Assembly: GCA_964449305.1 (NCBI GenBank)
Contig: CAYUYM010000021.1
Coordinates: 1-27,083, forward strand
Length of the DNA: 27,083 bases
Direction: 5' to 3'
Source: CAYUYM01 sp964449305
GTDB taxonomy: Bacteria > Bacteroidota > Ignavibacteria > SZUA-365 > CAYQST01
A program made the position numbers and the translations under genes. The notes beneath the pieces are model-generated. The model searched no databases, had not been told where the DNA came from, and saw only the letters and a program-made list of their open reading frames with translations. Shown here one piece after another: positions 9,801 through 16,556 of the stretch (its first letter is position 1; each line of letters starts with the position of its first letter).

Positions 9801-11196
9801 GCTTCACCGGCACCTGGCTGGGCCCATACAGCGGATCACGGTAGTTGTACCACGCCTCGTACACGTTCCGGAAATCACCCGGAGTCAGAGGGTCACGGTA
9901 GGCGACGTCGATGAAGTAGTGGTTGTCGGAGTAATCGTAGGCGTGGCGCTCGAACTTGCTTTCCGATGCACCACCGGACACGGACAGCCGTGTCGACTCG
10001 CCCTTCTTTTGTGATGCGACCGTGGTGAGGCGGAGAGGGCCGAGCTGGAATTCCGCCTTGATGCCGAAGAGCGCACCGCTTCCCCCCATCAGAGTGGAGG
10101 GGGTTTGAAGTGACACGTTCCCAGCCTCCACCGATTGCACGATCTCATCCTCGTAACCGGTGTACTTGATCTTGAGCTGGTTCTCGTATTCGAAGGTGCG
10201 CTCCGTGCTCCAGTCGGCCTTGATCGAAAGCTTGTCTCCGATGAGTCCGTTCACCTGCACCTGCACCTGCTGCTTGAAGTTTGGGCTGAACTGCGTGGGA
10301 CGCAGAAACACGGACTGCTGGTCCGAGGTCTCGATCCGGAATCCCGCGTTGATGTCGATCGCCCCGCTGATGCGCAGCGAAATGCGCGACCGGTCACCGA
10401 AGATGCTCATCAACGGATTCGGTGGGATGGGAATCTCGAGCTCGGTGATGTTCTTCAGCAGACCCTCGAGATCCTTGACGCCACCCTGGGAGGTCTTCGC
10501 CACCTGCTCACGTGTGCGCCGCGCGATCTCCTCGTCATAGCGCAGACGGATGTACTCGTCGAGCGGAATGCGCAGCGGAATACGGATGTCCATGCCGTTC
10601 ACCATCTCGCGCACGGTCACCATGCGTGCGGTGGAGTCGATGGTCACGGTGCGCGTCACTCCTGTCGACGGTGCCAGGTAGAGCGGCGAAAGCCGGGAGG
10701 GCAGGGGCGATGTCACCGCCCCCCCCCGAGGTCGGCCGGGGAGGAACTGTGTGCGCGCGGTGGAATCAGCTTCAGGGAATTTCGGGATGGTGTCGTCGCC
10801 AGCAGCGAGCAATCCCTGGTCCAGCACCCAGGCCACGGAGAGTGCAAGCCGCGGATCGGTGTCGTACCACCCGTCGTCTTCAGCGAAGAACGAGAACTCA
10901 TGAGTCGGCAGCATCCAATCGAAGCGTTCCCACCACGGACCATCGAACACCGTCGCTCCCACATGTCCTTCCACCAGCGGCAGATCCAGCCCCGAGAGGG
11001 ATCGGAGCTGCACGGCCGGCACCAGCGTCCATGGATCCTTGATTCCTCCCGTGGAGGGATGAACGTTCGCCCCCGCCCGATCGCTCATCACGACCGACAG
11101 GAAAAATGTCAGCGTCAAACCGAAGACAACATTGACCGTGTGCGATGATCGGGGATCTCGCACAATCTGGTGTTCAGGCAGGGGGTGGCGTCGCAT
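3838..11196 (-). CDS. sprA: Type IX secretion system outer-membrane translocon SprA/Sov
   Basis: SprA (Sov in Porphyromonas) is the giant outer-membrane beta-barrel through which T9SS cargo crosses the outer membrane, working with PorV and a plug protein. The product is about 2,450 residues, the usual family size. A signal-peptide-like segment lies near 27-47 (VVFGLTLTFFLSVVMSDRAGA). The N-terminal region carries the SprA hallmark IPIPPNPLMSIFGDRSRISL, then SGAIDINAGFR, and long stretches of alternating beta-strand sequence follow to the C-terminus. A proline-rich, highly charged, probably coiled-coil insert lies at about residues 1900-1980 (PQQPKPSGGRPTRTQRPAPQ, then EMNQKNEAL...LRKSLEQLERA). 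ATG at 11196 is used; an in-frame TTG at 11211 is possible but sits only 1 nt after AAGGAG. It heads the minus-strand cluster and is preceded by a Bacteroidota-type promoter. No frameshift seen. Identity is confident. Confidence 0.95.
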   Translation of the reverse strand: MRRHPLPEHQIVRDPRSSHTVNVVFGLTLTFFLSVVMSDRAGANVHPSTGGIKDPWTLVPAVQLRSLSGLDLPLVEGHVGATVFDGPWWERFDWMLPTHEFSFFAEDDGWYDTDPRLALSVAWVLDQGLLAAGDDTIPKFPEADSTARTQFLPGRPRGGAVTSPLPSRLSPLYLAPSTGVTRTVTIDSTARMVTVREMVNGMDIRIPLRIPLDEYIRLRYDEEIARRTREQVAKTSQGGVKDLEGLLKNITELEIPIPPNPLMSIFGDRSRISLRISGAIDINAGFRIETSDQQSVFLRPTQFSPNFKQQVQVQVNGLIGDKLSIKADWSTERTFEYENQLKIKYTGYEDEIVQSVEAGNVSLQTPSTLMGGSGALFGIKAEFQLGPLRLTTVASQKKGESTRLSVSGGASESKFERHAYDYSDNHYFIDVAYRDPLTPGDFRNVYEAWYNYRDPLYGPSQVPVKLRPQLEIKDIEVWVTRPAVQGNIPDPDERDGVALIKDIEWYNPGDATFPASYTNLLDPRVTIDPLSGEREVGKFKKWKRDIDYSYNPITGILTLNQTLQEDQVVGVAYRVQGPTSIEADDQYYGTFSNDKRLKSYQDPVKNENQLPSRLVLKLVKPKNLGPSFKIAWRQKVRSIYSLNSRNLKKEDIANFKIVYRSGAQQDQEILPGTNVNLIKLFGLDYTDDNGGPPDNKIDFIPGQTVDPMRGEIIFPTLEPWNSGLEAMYMKLPGKKVEEITPYLYPMIYDTTKTIARQSDRDKIMIVGTTRGTSSQVYNLGFNVVRGSVRVLLNGQALRPGTDYTVDEDVGQVRILKEEALVAGAKVDIDYERQDLFSFASKTLVGMRGEMAAGKETFLGFTLLSLNQKTLSDKVRIGEEPISNTMFGMDVRTKLDLPLVTDALNMLPFIQTKAPTVLQMQGEFATIIPDPNTKLSTIPTDEGKGLAYIDDFEGARMFIPMQTAYSVWRLAAVPAALPNSLLVDPQQLQNHRAKLMWYNVPVSSFSNRSVVVTDIWPNRKAAREDQRVTVLDLEYHPTTRGGFNYTPDLADPRQSWAGIQRLLPVNATNLVDGNYNYLEIWMKVENPSRGKMLIDLGKISEDVIPNQVLNTEDAVVFGMNGRNGILNPGEDVGLDMLTNDEEKITYANEIAMYNLGDDPSDDNYAYNSSEWSKFNGTEGNLNDPAGVFPDTEDMNNNGILDLTNEYFEYEIDLDTTLFNPSDASLRNKYIVGGGSNGWYQFRIPLTEFTRKIGNPALENVEFIRVLLNGIETNATVRIADFNFVGNQWLERLRNDPYFQVSVVNIEDNPEYSTPPGVIRPRDRTRPDQEVYGNEQSLSLRFINLPDTTYREAYRLFPGQGMDLFNYEYLRMYVHGEETMNYKAEFVTRIGIDTLNFYEYRQPLSAGWSDVSIRFTDLTGIKAQRDSAASELDSIPVLDGPPGAYFRIKGNPDVIRVQFISTGIRNVGNNRSISGAVWVNEMRLVSPKNKAGYAYTGSAQLRLADIADVSASVSHTDPYFHGISERFSSTRSTTTAWNVNTTLNVDRVFPKDWQGTSIRVAYSHSENYVRPMLLPGQPDVEVEGSLRALEAKMIKQGRSRREIEAAVAKARVATQTLEVRDSWAIPSVKFKVPGESWLATYLVNRLDLSYNYTVTRYRDPVFEGRRNWQWTARVGYGFDFPREAYVQPFRFLSGIPILDAYKDVKYYYLPTRISFAGDLSRSRIEEKQRALETSNPFVRTFSHTRSGNLAYVLSEGGLFNISTTYSSTLGTSLLGLEIEPERDKNGQIILDPTGYPIMIQRQSSAVFDDIFFGRNGGLYFGVPSTYTQQVSVNSRPSIPKIFDLDRYLDLNLVYNVTYNWQANLQQGAFGRSASYNASVNSQLNFKLKQLFDPLFPETTNPAPQQPKPSGGRPTRTQRPAPQRIPAKDMEAMNAKKEEMNQKNEALATMLSDPNANPTDVAKIKLEVENLRKSLEQLERAASKNAVPDTTATEMDTTAGRSVTFSDVLRNIAYWGLRVPFLEYENLAFQFSQNTTSNVTGVRGETGFNAFWSTPPFSGPSDADMGPVRLYQLGLITDPNPRTGTPGFTGSFPFIDIRNYQRGLRAANPNGAYVDNFQQSNTVSLRTSRPLWEGARLDINWDLRWTMNKNTQLLTDTLGVQTITGVTATGTIERSYLIMPDFLFFKYFDTNVDAVAKRYQEFQANPLDVRDNSEKLSQAFEEGFEAVPWLSKVLRELMPRMNWGIRWDGIEKLPFMGWADRISFEHRYTSSMATGYRINNDNGSRVTETKRAQYGFSPLIGLTFGFNQIWGGTMNITTRWASQKSFDLNTSSTNISESSTDEVSMNASFKKQGFDFPLFGLTLKNDIDFSLSFSLNKTSSHTYDINNLASGGQPREGTTRITIEPRVRYNISTRVTSSLFYRYSRTKPDASVGSRIPGTTIHEAGLELRISISGS

Positions 11197-11236
11197 GAAT
11201 TGCCGCTTCAAACTCCTTGTGTGGACCGGTGCTGTG

Positions 11237-11253
11237 TGACGCTCACTGCGTCA
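11237..11253 (-). other. Short inverted repeat in the sprA 5' leader
   Basis: TGACGC and GCGTCA form a perfect 6-bp stem with a 5-nt loop, inside the transcribed leader if the promoter at 11385-11416 is correct. It ends about 25 nt before the TTG alternative start of sprA and 40 nt before the ATG. No T-run follows, so it is not a terminator. It could be a leader hairpin, an operator or chance. Confidence 0.3.
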
Positions 11254-11384
11254 AGCGGTAAGGCTGGCTTCGATAGGTCTCCGATGGAACTGTGGCCGGG
11301 GTGTGGACTGTATGAAGGGAGGGTTGCATCTTGATCTGTAATTGGTTAGGCCCGCCAGATGAAAGCCGTTCAAGAGAAGAACTT

Positions 11385-11416
11385 CAAAAATACCACTTGT
11401 ACGAACACCTTGCAAA
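11385..11416 (-). promoter_or_regulatory. Bacteroidota-type promoter for the sprA cluster
   Basis: Read on the minus strand, TTTG is followed by exactly 20 nt and then TATTTTTG. This is a complete match to the Bacteroidota primary-sigma consensus TTTG-N19-21-TAnnTTTG. Transcription would begin about 7 nt downstream, near 11378, giving a leader of about 165-180 nt before sprA. No comparable match was seen for the divergent lptF side. Known: the consensus. Seen: the match. Activity is inferred. Confidence 0.6.
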
Positions 11417-11585
11417 GAAAAGACCCTCGAAAGTGTGTCCGCCGTGTGAACGCATCCAACCTAAAACCCGGCGGTTCAACGATCAATGCGAAAATGCCGT
11501 ACCGGCGGGGAATTTCGGGTGAATGCCGTATCTTGCCCCGACCGAGCCGCGGCCTGTGCCCGCGTGCCGTGCTGCAGCATCGTTC

Positions 11586-13043
11586 ATGATCCTCTCCCGT
11601 CATATCCTCAAGGCCCACCTGGGACCGTTCGTGTTCTCGAACGCGATCATCCTGTTTCTCTTTCTCCTGCAGTTTCTCATGCGGGCGGCCTCCGATCTCG
11701 TGGGGAAGGGCCTCGGCGCCGATGTCATCCTGGAGCTCATCGCCCTCAACCTCGCCTGGATGGTGGTGCTCGCCGTGCCGATGTCGGTTCTTGTCGCCAC
11801 ACTCATGGCCTTCGGGCGAATGGCGTCGGAGAACGAGACCACCATCATGCGCGCATCGGGAATGAGCCTCTATCGCATGATGGCACCCGTCTTCGCCGCT
11901 GCCATCCTCATTTCCGTCGGCCTCCTGTACTTCAACAACAGCATCCTCCCCGAGGCCAACATCCGCCTCCGCACGCTGATGAGCGACATCATCCGCATCA
12001 AGCCCACCTTCTCCATCCGCGCCGGCGTGTTCACCAACGAGGAGCAGATCCCGAACTACCGCATCCTCGTGCGCAGAACTTTCGAGAACAGCAACGAACT
12101 CGAGGGGATCACCATCTACGATCTGAGCCGACCGGAGAAGAACATCGTCCTCACCGCAAGGCGTGGCACTGTGAACTTCACCGGTGACTACACCGCCCTG
12201 ATCATGGACATGGAGGACGGCGAAATCCACGAGCTGGCCGATGCCTCCCCGCTCGGCTATCGATGCCTGCGCTTCCGGCGACACAAGGTCGTGATCTCCG
12301 CGTCGGGATTCGGCTTCCAGCGCAGCAACGCTGCCTCCGCCCAGCGCGACGACCGCACCATGAGCGCCGGGATGATGCGCACCGTGGTGGACAGCATCAT
12401 CGTGGTGCGCGATGAAAAGCGACGCATGATCGCCGAGAAACACCTGCGCCAGCTCCGGGCCGCATGCGCCGGCGGACAGATCTCCGTCCTGCCGCAGGCT
12501 GTCACCCCGCCTGTTCCCGTCGCCTCGGTCGCCGACTCCACGGCTGCCGCGCCCGCCTGCACACGGCAGGACTCACTCTCCGCCCTCGAACGCGCCACCA
12601 ACACCCTGCGCCAGCTCCAGGCTCTGACACAGAACGATGCCCAGGTGCTGTCGGTGGACGACCGCATGATCGACAAATACCTTGTGGAGATCTACAAGAA
12701 ATACTCCATTCCCACCGCCTGCCTCGTCTTCATCTTCATCGGCGCTCCGCTCGGAATGATGGTGCGCAAGGGCGGCTTCGGTGTCGGCGCTGGCTTCTCC
12801 CTCATGTTCTTTTTGTTCTACTGGGCATGCCTCATCGGCGGCGAGAAACTCGCCGACCGCAACGTCCTCTCGCCATTCTGGGGCATGTGGGCGGCAAACA
12901 TCGTCCTCGGGTTCATGGGCATCATCCTCACCATCCAGACTGCGCGTGAAGCGGGTTTCGGCCATGCAGCTGCAGGGGCCGCCAGGGATCTGTTGATGCG
13001 GATCCGCCGGCCGTTCCTCCGGAAGCACCGGGGTGACCGATGA
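11586..13043 (+). CDS. lptF: LPS-export permease, LptF/LptG (YjgP/YjgQ) family, long form
   Basis: LptF and LptG form the transmembrane half of the LptB2FG ABC exporter that extracts LPS from the inner membrane. The product starts MILSRHILKAHLGPF, the usual family N-terminus. It has a first membrane bundle (about 13-125, including MRASGMSLYRMM, the conserved coupling-helix motif), then a periplasmic jellyroll-type domain. A second bundle of three spans follows at about 370-470 (IPTACLVFIFIGAPLGMMVRKGG). At 485 residues it is about 115 longer than its partner. The excess is a charged helix, Pro/Ala linker and second helix at about 245-355, holding Cys294 and Cys325. ATG 11586 is chosen over ATG 11523 because the extra 21 residues are not family-like. 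It overlaps the next gene by 4 nt. F and G are assigned by order and are hard to tell apart by sequence. Confidence 0.88.
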   Translation: MILSRHILKAHLGPFVFSNAIILFLFLLQFLMRAASDLVGKGLGADVILELIALNLAWMVVLAVPMSVLVATLMAFGRMASENETTIMRASGMSLYRMMAPVFAAAILISVGLLYFNNSILPEANIRLRTLMSDIIRIKPTFSIRAGVFTNEEQIPNYRILVRRTFENSNELEGITIYDLSRPEKNIVLTARRGTVNFTGDYTALIMDMEDGEIHELADASPLGYRCLRFRRHKVVISASGFGFQRSNAASAQRDDRTMSAGMMRTVVDSIIVVRDEKRRMIAEKHLRQLRAACAGGQISVLPQAVTPPVPVASVADSTAAAPACTRQDSLSALERATNTLRQLQALTQNDAQVLSVDDRMIDKYLVEIYKKYSIPTACLVFIFIGAPLGMMVRKGGFGVGAGFSLMFFLFYWACLIGGEKLADRNVLSPFWGMWAANIVLGFMGIILTIQTAREAGFGHAAAGAARDLLMRIRRPFLRKHRGDR

Positions 13044-14155
13044 TGCTGATGAACAGGTTGGACCGCCACGTGCTGAAACACTACGTCAAGACGACGCTCT
13101 TCGCCCTGCTCGCATTCAGCGTCCTCTTCATCCTCATCGACATGGTGGAGAACCTGGACGATTTCCTCGATGAGAATGTCCCCACCCACATCATCGCACT
13201 GTTCTACCTGTACTTCCTCCCGCGGATCCTCGGGCTGATGGTGCCTGTGGCCATGCTCCTGTCCGCACTCTTCGTTGTGGGGCGCATGAGCAACAACAAC
13301 GAGGTGACCATCATCAAATGCAGCGGCATCAGCCTTTACCGCTTCATGGTCATGTTTGTGCTCGTGGGCGCTGTTGTCAGTGCCGGCATGCTTGCCTTCG
13401 ACGGCTGGCTCGTGCCGCGCGTCAACTCCCTTCACCTGCGCCTCCGGCAGGATTATCTCAAGAAGGATGTGGCACAGAAGAACCGCTACAACATGTTCTT
13501 CCAGGATATGGGGGGACGGATTGTGTCGCTCGAATACTACGATGAAGAGACAGCCACCGCACGAAGCATCAGCATCCAGCGTTTCCGGGAGGACAATCCC
13601 ACAATCCTCGAACAGCGGCTCGATGCCGAAACCATGCACTGGGACGAAGAAAAGCAGGAATGGCGGCTCTTCAATGGCCACGAGCGACGTTTCAACCAGG
13701 GGATCAACGGCAACCCCGTGCAGCGTGAACAGGTGCTGCGTTTCGATTCCCTCGATGTGGGGAAGCTCGTGATCAACCCCTCCATCATCCTCAAGATGCA
13801 GCAGAAACCCGAGGAGATGGAGCTCGGTGAGTTTCGGGACTATATCGACCGGCAGCGCCTGGCAGGGAGCGACATCGCCCGACTCCTGGTCGACTATCAT
13901 GGAAAGATCGCTTTTCCGTTCTCCTCGCTCATCGTTGTGCTCTTCGGTGTCCCGTTCGCGTCCATCAAACGCCGGAGCGGACTCTCGGTGCAGTTCGGTG
14001 TCAGCATCCTCATCCTCTTCACCTACCTTGTGGCGCAGAAGCTCAGCCAAGTTTTCGGGTACAACGGCAATATTCCCCCCCTCCTTGCGGCGTGGCTGCC
14101 GAACATTGTATTTTTTGTGGCTGGATGCATCGTGACCGCCCGCGTCCAGAAATGA
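13040..14155 (+). CDS. lptG: LPS-export permease, LptG/LptF (YjgP/YjgQ) family
   Basis: This is the second permease subunit of the LPS exporter, 371 residues, the usual family length. It begins MMLMNRLDRHVLKHYVKTTL with the conserved N-terminal 'D+yv....' pattern. Three membrane spans follow, including the coupling motif IIKCSGISLYRFM (about 92-104), then a periplasmic beta-rich domain (about 130-270). The C-terminal bundle starts KIAFPFSSLIVVLFGVPFA (about 290-308) and ends with PNIVFFVAGCIVTARVQK. The ATG at 13040 overlaps the lptF stop as ATGA, so the two subunits are translationally coupled. Both permeases are encoded together, consistent with a functional complex; the ATPase LptB is not in the window. 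Confidence 0.9.
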   Translation: MMLMNRLDRHVLKHYVKTTLFALLAFSVLFILIDMVENLDDFLDENVPTHIIALFYLYFLPRILGLMVPVAMLLSALFVVGRMSNNNEVTIIKCSGISLYRFMVMFVLVGAVVSAGMLAFDGWLVPRVNSLHLRLRQDYLKKDVAQKNRYNMFFQDMGGRIVSLEYYDEETATARSISIQRFREDNPTILEQRLDAETMHWDEEKQEWRLFNGHERRFNQGINGNPVQREQVLRFDSLDVGKLVINPSIILKMQQKPEEMELGEFRDYIDRQRLAGSDIARLLVDYHGKIAFPFSSLIVVLFGVPFASIKRRSGLSVQFGVSILILFTYLVAQKLSQVFGYNGNIPPLLAAWLPNIVFFVAGCIVTARVQK

Positions 14156-14199
14156 CACCCCGCCGGGCGTCCGGCCATTCACCATCAGATCGGACCACA

Positions 14200-14619
14200 A
14201 TGACCATAGCACGACAGTTTCACTGGGAGATGGGGCATCGCCTGCCCTTCCACACGGGGGGATGCGCCAACATCCACGGGCACTCCTACAAACTCTGGGT
14301 GGAAATCGAGGGCGAGGTGGACGACAACGGGATGCTCATGGATTATGGTGATATGAAGGATGCCGTGAAACCGGTGCTCGATCGCTTCGATCACAGCTTC
14401 CTCTGCGATGAGCACGACGATGTGATGCGCACCTTTCTCGCGACCACGAATTTCAAGGTGGTCCACGTGCCGTTCACCACCACTGCGGAACACATCGTCG
14501 TCCATCTGCTCGATCTCCTCACCCCCGTCTTCACCCGTCACCCGCGCGTTTCGAGCCTCAGGCTCCGACTGCAGGAAACTGACATCTCTTTTGCCGAGGC
14601 ATTTCGCTCGTTTGTTTGA
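14200..14619 (+). CDS. queD: 6-pyruvoyl-tetrahydropterin synthase / QueD family protein
   Basis: QueD converts dihydroneopterin triphosphate to 6-carboxy-5,6,7,8-tetrahydropterin, the first committed step of queuosine/7-deazaguanine synthesis; the close relative PTPS makes pyruvoyl-tetrahydropterin. The 139-residue product has all family landmarks: zinc ligands His13 (EMGHRL), His26 and His28 (NIHGHSY), catalytic Cys22 just before HGH, the DHSFL segment, and the C-terminal Glu of LQETDISF. The C-x3-HGH spacing is typical of QueD-like enzymes. I chose ATG 14200 for a normal short N-terminus. ATG 14152 overlaps the lptG stop as ATGA and would add 16 unlike-family residues, but remains possible. 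No queC, queE or queF neighbour is present, so the exact pterin product is inferred. It follows lptG closely and is probably on its transcript. Confidence 0.9.
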   Translation: MTIARQFHWEMGHRLPFHTGGCANIHGHSYKLWVEIEGEVDDNGMLMDYGDMKDAVKPVLDRFDHSFLCDEHDDVMRTFLATTNFKVVHVPFTTTAEHIVVHLLDLLTPVFTRHPRVSSLRLRLQETDISFAEAFRSFV

Positions 14620-14652
14620 CGTCGCACCACACCACCGCACCACTCGCTTTCA

Positions 14653-14676
14653 CCCTTGATCAAAATGTTTCAAGGG
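14653..14676 (+). terminator. Possible weak terminator after queD
   Basis: CCCTTGA and TCAAGGG form a perfect 7-bp stem with a 10-nt loop, 33 nt after the queD stop. The downstream sequence is T-rich (TTGTTTTGTTC) but the T-run is not immediate, so termination would be weak. It may instead be a regulatory hairpin ahead of the transaldolase promoter. Confidence 0.4.
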
Positions 14677-14678
14677 AA

Positions 14679-14707
14679 TTGCATCTTGTTTTGTTCTTTC
14701 CTATTTT
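14679..14707 (+). promoter_or_regulatory. Candidate promoter for the transaldolase-gcvT pair
   Basis: TTGCAT and TATTTT are separated by 17 nt in an AT-rich island within otherwise GC-rich sequence, giving a leader of about 40 nt. This fits a sigma-70-like pattern, not the Bacteroidota TTTG/TAnnTTTG pattern, so support is modest. Confidence 0.3.
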
Positions 14708-14755
14708 ATCTGAAAGGCTTACAGTAATCCACTTCAAGTAAAAACTGAGAATCTG

Positions 14756-15409
14756 ATGAAATTCTTCATCGACAGTGCAAAAATTGAAGAAATCCGCGAA
14801 GCCCAGTCACTAGGCATCTTGGATGGCGTCACCACCAACCCATCACTCGTCGCGAAGGAGGGCAGGAATTTCCGGGAACTGTTGGACGAGATCCTCGGCG
14901 TCGTCGATGGCCCGGTGAGTGCGGAAGTCATCTCGACCAACGCGGCGGACATCCTCGTTGAGGCCCGCGAACTCGCCGCCATCCATCCCAACATCGTCGT
15001 CAAGGTGCCGCTCATCATTGAGGGTCTGAAGGCTGTGCGTACACTGTCCGACGAGGGAATCAGAACCAATGTGACGCTGTGTTTCTCCGCGCCACAGGCG
15101 TTGCTGGCGGCCAAGGCGGGAGCCACCTACATCTCTCCGTTCATCGGCCGCCTCGACGACATCGGCCAGGACGGCATGGAGCTCATCCGTGACATCGTGA
15201 CCATCTACTCGAACTACGGCTATCCGACTCAGGTGCTTGCGGCAAGCATACGGCATCCGGTGCATGTGCTCCAGGCGGCTCTGGCCGGTGCCGATGTGGC
15301 CACCGTCCCCTTCAAGATAATCCGGCAGATGTTCCAGCATCCGCTCACCGCATCCGGCCTCGACCAGTTTCTCAAGGATTGGAACACCAATCGGGATCAG
15401 GTTTCCTGA
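14756..15409 (+). CDS. tal: Transaldolase, short (type 3/TalC-like) form
   Basis: Transaldolase moves a dihydroxyacetone unit between sugar phosphates in the non-oxidative pentose phosphate pathway, through a Schiff base on a lysine. The 217-residue product is the short decameric-type TIM barrel. GVTTNPSL (24-31) and SAEVISTN (55-62) are followed by catalytic Lys83 in VVKVPL, and SPFIGRLDD lies at 127-135. Two positions separate transaldolase from fructose-6-phosphate aldolase in this fold. Here they are Glu57 (Gln in the aldolase) and Phe129 (Tyr in the aldolase), both of the transaldolase type. ATG 14756 follows a poor ribosome-binding site (GAGA). It ends 48 nt before gcvT and probably shares its transcript. 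Confidence 0.93.
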   Translation: MKFFIDSAKIEEIREAQSLGILDGVTTNPSLVAKEGRNFRELLDEILGVVDGPVSAEVISTNAADILVEARELAAIHPNIVVKVPLIIEGLKAVRTLSDEGIRTNVTLCFSAPQALLAAKAGATYISPFIGRLDDIGQDGMELIRDIVTIYSNYGYPTQVLAASIRHPVHVLQAALAGADVATVPFKIIRQMFQHPLTASGLDQFLKDWNTNRDQVS

Positions 15410-15457
15410 CCCTGGCGAATACACAGCACATATTCCTCACAACGAACACAGACAACC

Positions 15458-16543
15458 ATGAAAAACACAGCGTTTTGCGACAAGCACGTCCAAATGGGCG
15501 GCAAGATGGTGGAATTTGCCGGCTTCAACATGCCGGTGCAGTACCAGGGTATCATCGCGGAGCACAAGACCGTCCGCACCGCGGTGGGCGTTTTCGACGT
15601 CTCTCATATGGGCGAGTTCGAGGTCCGTGGTGCCGATGCACTGGCATTCGTGCAGAAAATGACCGTGAATGACGTGTCGAAGCTGTTCGAAGGGCGCATT
15701 CAGTATTCCGCAATGTGCTACGAGGACGGCGGGATTGTGGACGATCTGTTGGTGTACCACTGTGGCGATTATGTGCAGCTCGTCGTCAATGCGGCCAACC
15801 TCGACAAGGATTTCGCCTGGCTGCAGGAACACCTCACTGGTGACGTGAAGCTCATCGACAAATCCGACGAAACCTCCCTCCTTGCCATCCAGGGACCTCG
15901 GGCGCTCGACACCATGCGAAAAATCGTCGACGTCGATATCGAGGATCTGCCATACTATCATTTCCGCTTCGGAAAAGTGGCGGGAGTGGATGCCCTCATC
16001 TCACGTACCGGGTACACCGGTGAACTTGGCTTCGAAGTGTACTTCACCTCCGACAAGGCCGTGGGGGAGAAGGTGTGGGATGCGGTGTTCGAAGCGGGAG
16101 CCGAATTCGATATCGCGCCGATCGGCCTCGGAGCTCGCGACACCCTTCGTCTCGAAGCCGGATACTGCCTCTATGGCAACGACATCGACAACACCACCAA
16201 TCCACTCGAAGCAGGCCTTGGATGGATCACCAAACTCGACAAGGGTGAGTTCATCGGCCGTGACGCCATGCTCAAGGCGAAGGCGGAAGGGCTCAAGCGG
16301 AAGCTTGTCGGAATGACGCTCGAAGGTCGGAATCTTCCGCGTCACCATTATGAAATCACTGTGCTCGGCAAGCAGGCTGGGCATGTCACTTCTGGCACAA
16401 TGTCCCCCATGCTCGAGAAGGGCATTGCCATGGGATACGTGCCCATCGGCTACTCCACGGCGGGCAATGTGGTGGATGTCATGATCCGCAACACCCCCGT
16501 TCCGGCCGTTGTGACCAAGCTGCCTTTCGTCAGTAAAACCTGA
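15458..16543 (+). CDS. gcvT: Glycine cleavage system T protein (aminomethyltransferase)
   Basis: GcvT transfers the methylene group from the lipoyl-bound aminomethyl intermediate on H protein to tetrahydrofolate, releasing ammonia. The 361-residue product matches the family from end to end: FAGFNMPVQY near the start, FDVSHMGEFEV (46-56), and the folate-site strand YEDGGIVDDLLVY (88-100) with the catalytic aspartate at 95/96. RTGYTGELGFEVY follows, then the C-terminal barrel with GHVTSGTMSPML. ATG 15458 has no Shine-Dalgarno but an A-rich upstream sequence, common in Bacteroidota. gcvH and gcvP are not adjacent, as is usual where the genes are dispersed. A strong terminator closes the gene. 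No glycine riboswitch fits the 48-nt upstream gap. Confidence 0.97.
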   Translation: MKNTAFCDKHVQMGGKMVEFAGFNMPVQYQGIIAEHKTVRTAVGVFDVSHMGEFEVRGADALAFVQKMTVNDVSKLFEGRIQYSAMCYEDGGIVDDLLVYHCGDYVQLVVNAANLDKDFAWLQEHLTGDVKLIDKSDETSLLAIQGPRALDTMRKIVDVDIEDLPYYHFRFGKVAGVDALISRTGYTGELGFEVYFTSDKAVGEKVWDAVFEAGAEFDIAPIGLGARDTLRLEAGYCLYGNDIDNTTNPLEAGLGWITKLDKGEFIGRDAMLKAKAEGLKRKLVGMTLEGRNLPRHHYEITVLGKQAGHVTSGTMSPMLEKGIAMGYVPIGYSTAGNVVDVMIRNTPVPAVVTKLPFVSKT

Positions 16544-16556
16544 TCCGTGTCTTCCA

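Larger units (their letters stand above)
11197..11585. other. Divergent intergenic region between sprA and lptF
   Basis: About 390 nt separate two divergently transcribed genes. It holds the minus-strand sprA promoter, the leader inverted repeat and a 9-bp direct repeat AATGCCGTA (11493-11501 and 11522-11530) close to the lptF start. No clear plus-strand promoter and no small gene with a good ribosome-binding site were found. Plus-strand open frames here (for example from 11331) are short and lack motifs. Confidence 0.5.

Noticed and set aside
8092..10014. Plus-strand open frame of 640 codons
   Set aside because: Antisense to sprA, whose identity is certain; the translation is His/Arg/Leu-rich with no domain.
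11493..11530. 9-bp direct repeat AATGCCGTA ahead of lptF
   Set aside because: A single short pair, one copy at the rejected upstream ATG of lptF; nothing further supports an operator.
12818..14212. Minus-strand open frame of 464 codons across lptF and lptG
   Set aside because: Antisense to two well-recognised permeases; the His/Glu/Asp-rich translation has no motif.
15410..15457. Possible glycine riboswitch upstream of gcvT
   Set aside because: The gap is only 48 nt, with none of the paired elements of a glycine aptamer.
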